From the NCBI GenBank assembly GCA_903875445.1, contig CAIQWD010000107.1, positions 1 through 64,000 on the forward strand: DNA of 64,000 nt, written 5' to 3'. Origin of the DNA: an uncultured delta proteobacterium. Its GTDB lineage: Bacteria > Desulfobacterota > Desulfobulbia > Desulfobulbales > Desulfocapsaceae. The notes under the pieces are model-generated. The model was not told the origin of the DNA. It was given only the letters and a program-made list of their open reading frames with translations, and searched no databases. The position numbers and the translations under genes were made by a program. Below are positions 62,657-64,000 of this stretch, one piece after another (position 1 is the stretch's first letter; each line of letters begins with the position of its first letter).

Positions 62657-64000
62657 ATGTCGCTATTGAACCATTTCAAACCAGCATTTTGGCAAAAAAG
62701 TGAACTCTCCACCGGTCCGTTCCGGCAGATGTTCAATTTCCGGCGCATCTGGAAAATTGCCGTTCTCGCAACCTCTCTCGTCACCCTCATCCCCCTCATT
62801 TTTATAACCAGTATCGATTATAACTATACCCAGAAATCGATCGAATCGGAAAACCTGCTCCGCACCCTGCGCATCGGCTCAAATGCCAGACGCTCGATAT
62901 CTTTTTTCCTCAGCGAACGACTGTCGGCCCTGACGTTTGTCGTCCGGGAAAATCACATAGAAAACTTGACCCGACCGGAGAAGCTGGACTCCATTCTCAC
63001 CAATCTGCGGGCCAGTTTCAATGGTTTCGTCGATCTCGGGGTAATTGATCAAAACGGCGTGCAGATCAATTACGTGGGGCCATATTCCCTGGAAGGCAAG
63101 GATTACAGCAGCCAGGAATGGTTCAAGGAGATTCAGGGAAGAGGCTTTTATATCAGTGAGGTTTTCCTCGGCTTCCGCAATGTCCCGCACCTTATCATTG
63201 CCGTCAAATACACCATGCCGGACGGCTCGTTCTATGTGCTGCGGTCGGCGCTCGATACTACCCGCTTCAATGAACTGCTGAGTGGGTTGGAGTTGAGCGG
63301 GCGAGGCGATGCCTTTCTCATCAACCATGGAGGTGTCATTCAAACCCCGACCCTCTACCACAACCAGGTGTTCGAAAAGATTCCCTACGCCGTACCGGAA
63401 TACTCGGAGCATACGGAAATTCGCGAAGAGAGAAACAAAGCCGGCGAGAATCTTATTATTTGTTCGGCGTATATCCCCGATTCTCCATACATCCTCATTA
63501 TCGTCAAGGAAAAGGACGAGCTGATGAAACCGTGGCGGGATACCCGCTTCATACTCATCGGCTTCCTGATCATCAGTATGACAGTCATTCTCGTGGTTAT
63601 CCTCGGCTTCTCAACCTATATGGTCAACAGCATGTACCTCCTTGACCAACGGCGTTTGAGCAGCCTGCACCAAGTCGAGTATTCCAACAAACTGGCATCG
63701 ATCGGTCGGCTGGCCGCGGGTGTCGCCCATGAAATCAACAACCCCCTGGCAATCATCAATGAAAAGGCCGGCCTGATCAAGGATATCTTCACCTATACCG
63801 ACACCTGCCCGCAGAATTCGAGAATCATTGACCTTATCGATTCGGTTTTGGCTTCCGTCGAACGGTGCGGCAAAATCACCAAACGGTTGCTCGGCTTCGC
63901 CCGCCACATCGACAGCGCCATAGAAAACGTCCAACTTGGCAATATCATTTCCGAAGTACTCGGTTTCCTCAATAAGGAAGCAGAGTATCGCAACATCTCG
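62657..64000 (+). CDS. Sensor histidine kinase, cut by the window edge
   Basis: The frame is open from the ATG at 62657 to the last base (448 codons) without a stop. A membrane helix lies near residues 36-55, then a periplasmic dCache-like domain to about residue 285, a second helix near 295-318, and a HisKA segment with His358 in GVAHEINNPLAI. The ATPase part has just begun. The start choice is tentative; TTGAGG nine bases upstream is only a weak ribosome site. It is the probable partner of the preceding response regulator. Confidence 0.93.
   Translation, partial: MSLLNHFKPAFWQKSELSTGPFRQMFNFRRIWKIAVLATSLVTLIPLIFITSIDYNYTQKSIESENLLRTLRIGSNARRSISFFLSERLSALTFVVRENHIENLTRPEKLDSILTNLRASFNGFVDLGVIDQNGVQINYVGPYSLEGKDYSSQEWFKEIQGRGFYISEVFLGFRNVPHLIIAVKYTMPDGSFYVLRSALDTTRFNELLSGLELSGRGDAFLINHGGVIQTPTLYHNQVFEKIPYAVPEYSEHTEIREERNKAGENLIICSAYIPDSPYILIIVKEKDELMKPWRDTRFILIGFLIISMTVILVVILGFSTYMVNSMYLLDQRRLSSLHQVEYSNKLASIGRLAAGVAHEINNPLAIINEKAGLIKDIFTYTDTCPQNSRIIDLIDSVLASVERCGKITKRLLGFARHIDSAIENVQLGNIISEVLGFLNKEAEYRNIS

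Overview
The window looks like chromosome of a strictly anaerobic, sulfate-reducer-type Desulfobacterota bacterium (Desulfobulbales-like). This is inferred from gene content: a molybdenum aldehyde oxidoreductase very close in sequence to Desulfovibrio gigas Mop, a spermidine pathway through carboxyspermidine, many sensor kinases and orphan binding proteins, and GC-rich coding sequence with ATGA-coupled operons. No rRNA, CRISPR array or intact insertion sequence was seen. One tRNA gene (Val, CAC) is present.

Layout. 1-5.5 kb is an AT-rich accessory stretch beside tRNA-Val: a lactonase-like metallo-hydrolase, a phage-type poly-gamma-glutamate hydrolase, a DJ-1/PfpI protein, a lipoprotein with a recent internal duplication, and unknown genes. 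5.5-12 kb holds an MFS transporter, a secreted transglutaminase-like protein and, convergent to it, a giant 1345-residue membrane-anchored protein with its own candidate transglutaminase-like triad. 12.3-17.5 kb is an apparent operon of two periplasmic type-I binding proteins and a hybrid histidine kinase; a second kinase plus binding-protein pair lies at 27.4-31.0 kb. Neither has permease or ATPase genes beside it, so both look like sensory modules rather than transporters. 18.0-20.1 kb has a SET-domain protein translationally coupled to a DapDC-like decarboxylase, then ppnP. 20.1-25.3 kb is a complete spermidine operon on the minus strand (speA, carboxyspermidine dehydrogenase, carboxyspermidine decarboxylase, speB). 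25.6-40.4 kb is mixed: an aldolase, an MscS-type channel, an iron/polyamine-type binding protein, a 42-residue lysine-rich peptide, an RluA-type pseudouridine synthase, a homocysteine methyltransferase, a permease, a hydrolase and a GGDEF protein.

40.8-54.9 kb is the most striking region. A sigma-54 activator gene is followed by a canonical -24/-12 promoter with a symmetric double inverted upstream site, then mop and nine tightly packed genes: a flavin/Fe-S oxidoreductase, a small zinc-ribbon-like redox protein, a methyltransferase, a C_GCAxxG_C_C protein, an 887-residue radical SAM-AMP-ligase fusion, an XdhC-family protein, a MocA-like nucleotidyltransferase fused to an HD-like domain and a histidine phosphatase. 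The simplest reading is a nitrogen- or aldehyde-responsive regulon that makes Mop together with its cofactor maturation and electron-transfer partners; the chemistry of the radical SAM/ligase/methyltransferase/Cys-protein group is unknown to me.

55-64 kb holds a small membrane protein, a hydantoinase/oxoprolinase-family protein, an HDAC-family deacetylase with a Cys-rich tail, a TetR regulator with a palindromic operator, a SulP transporter with a large coiled-coil insertion, a response regulator fused to a cytidylate-kinase-like domain, and the start of a sensor kinase that runs off the right edge.
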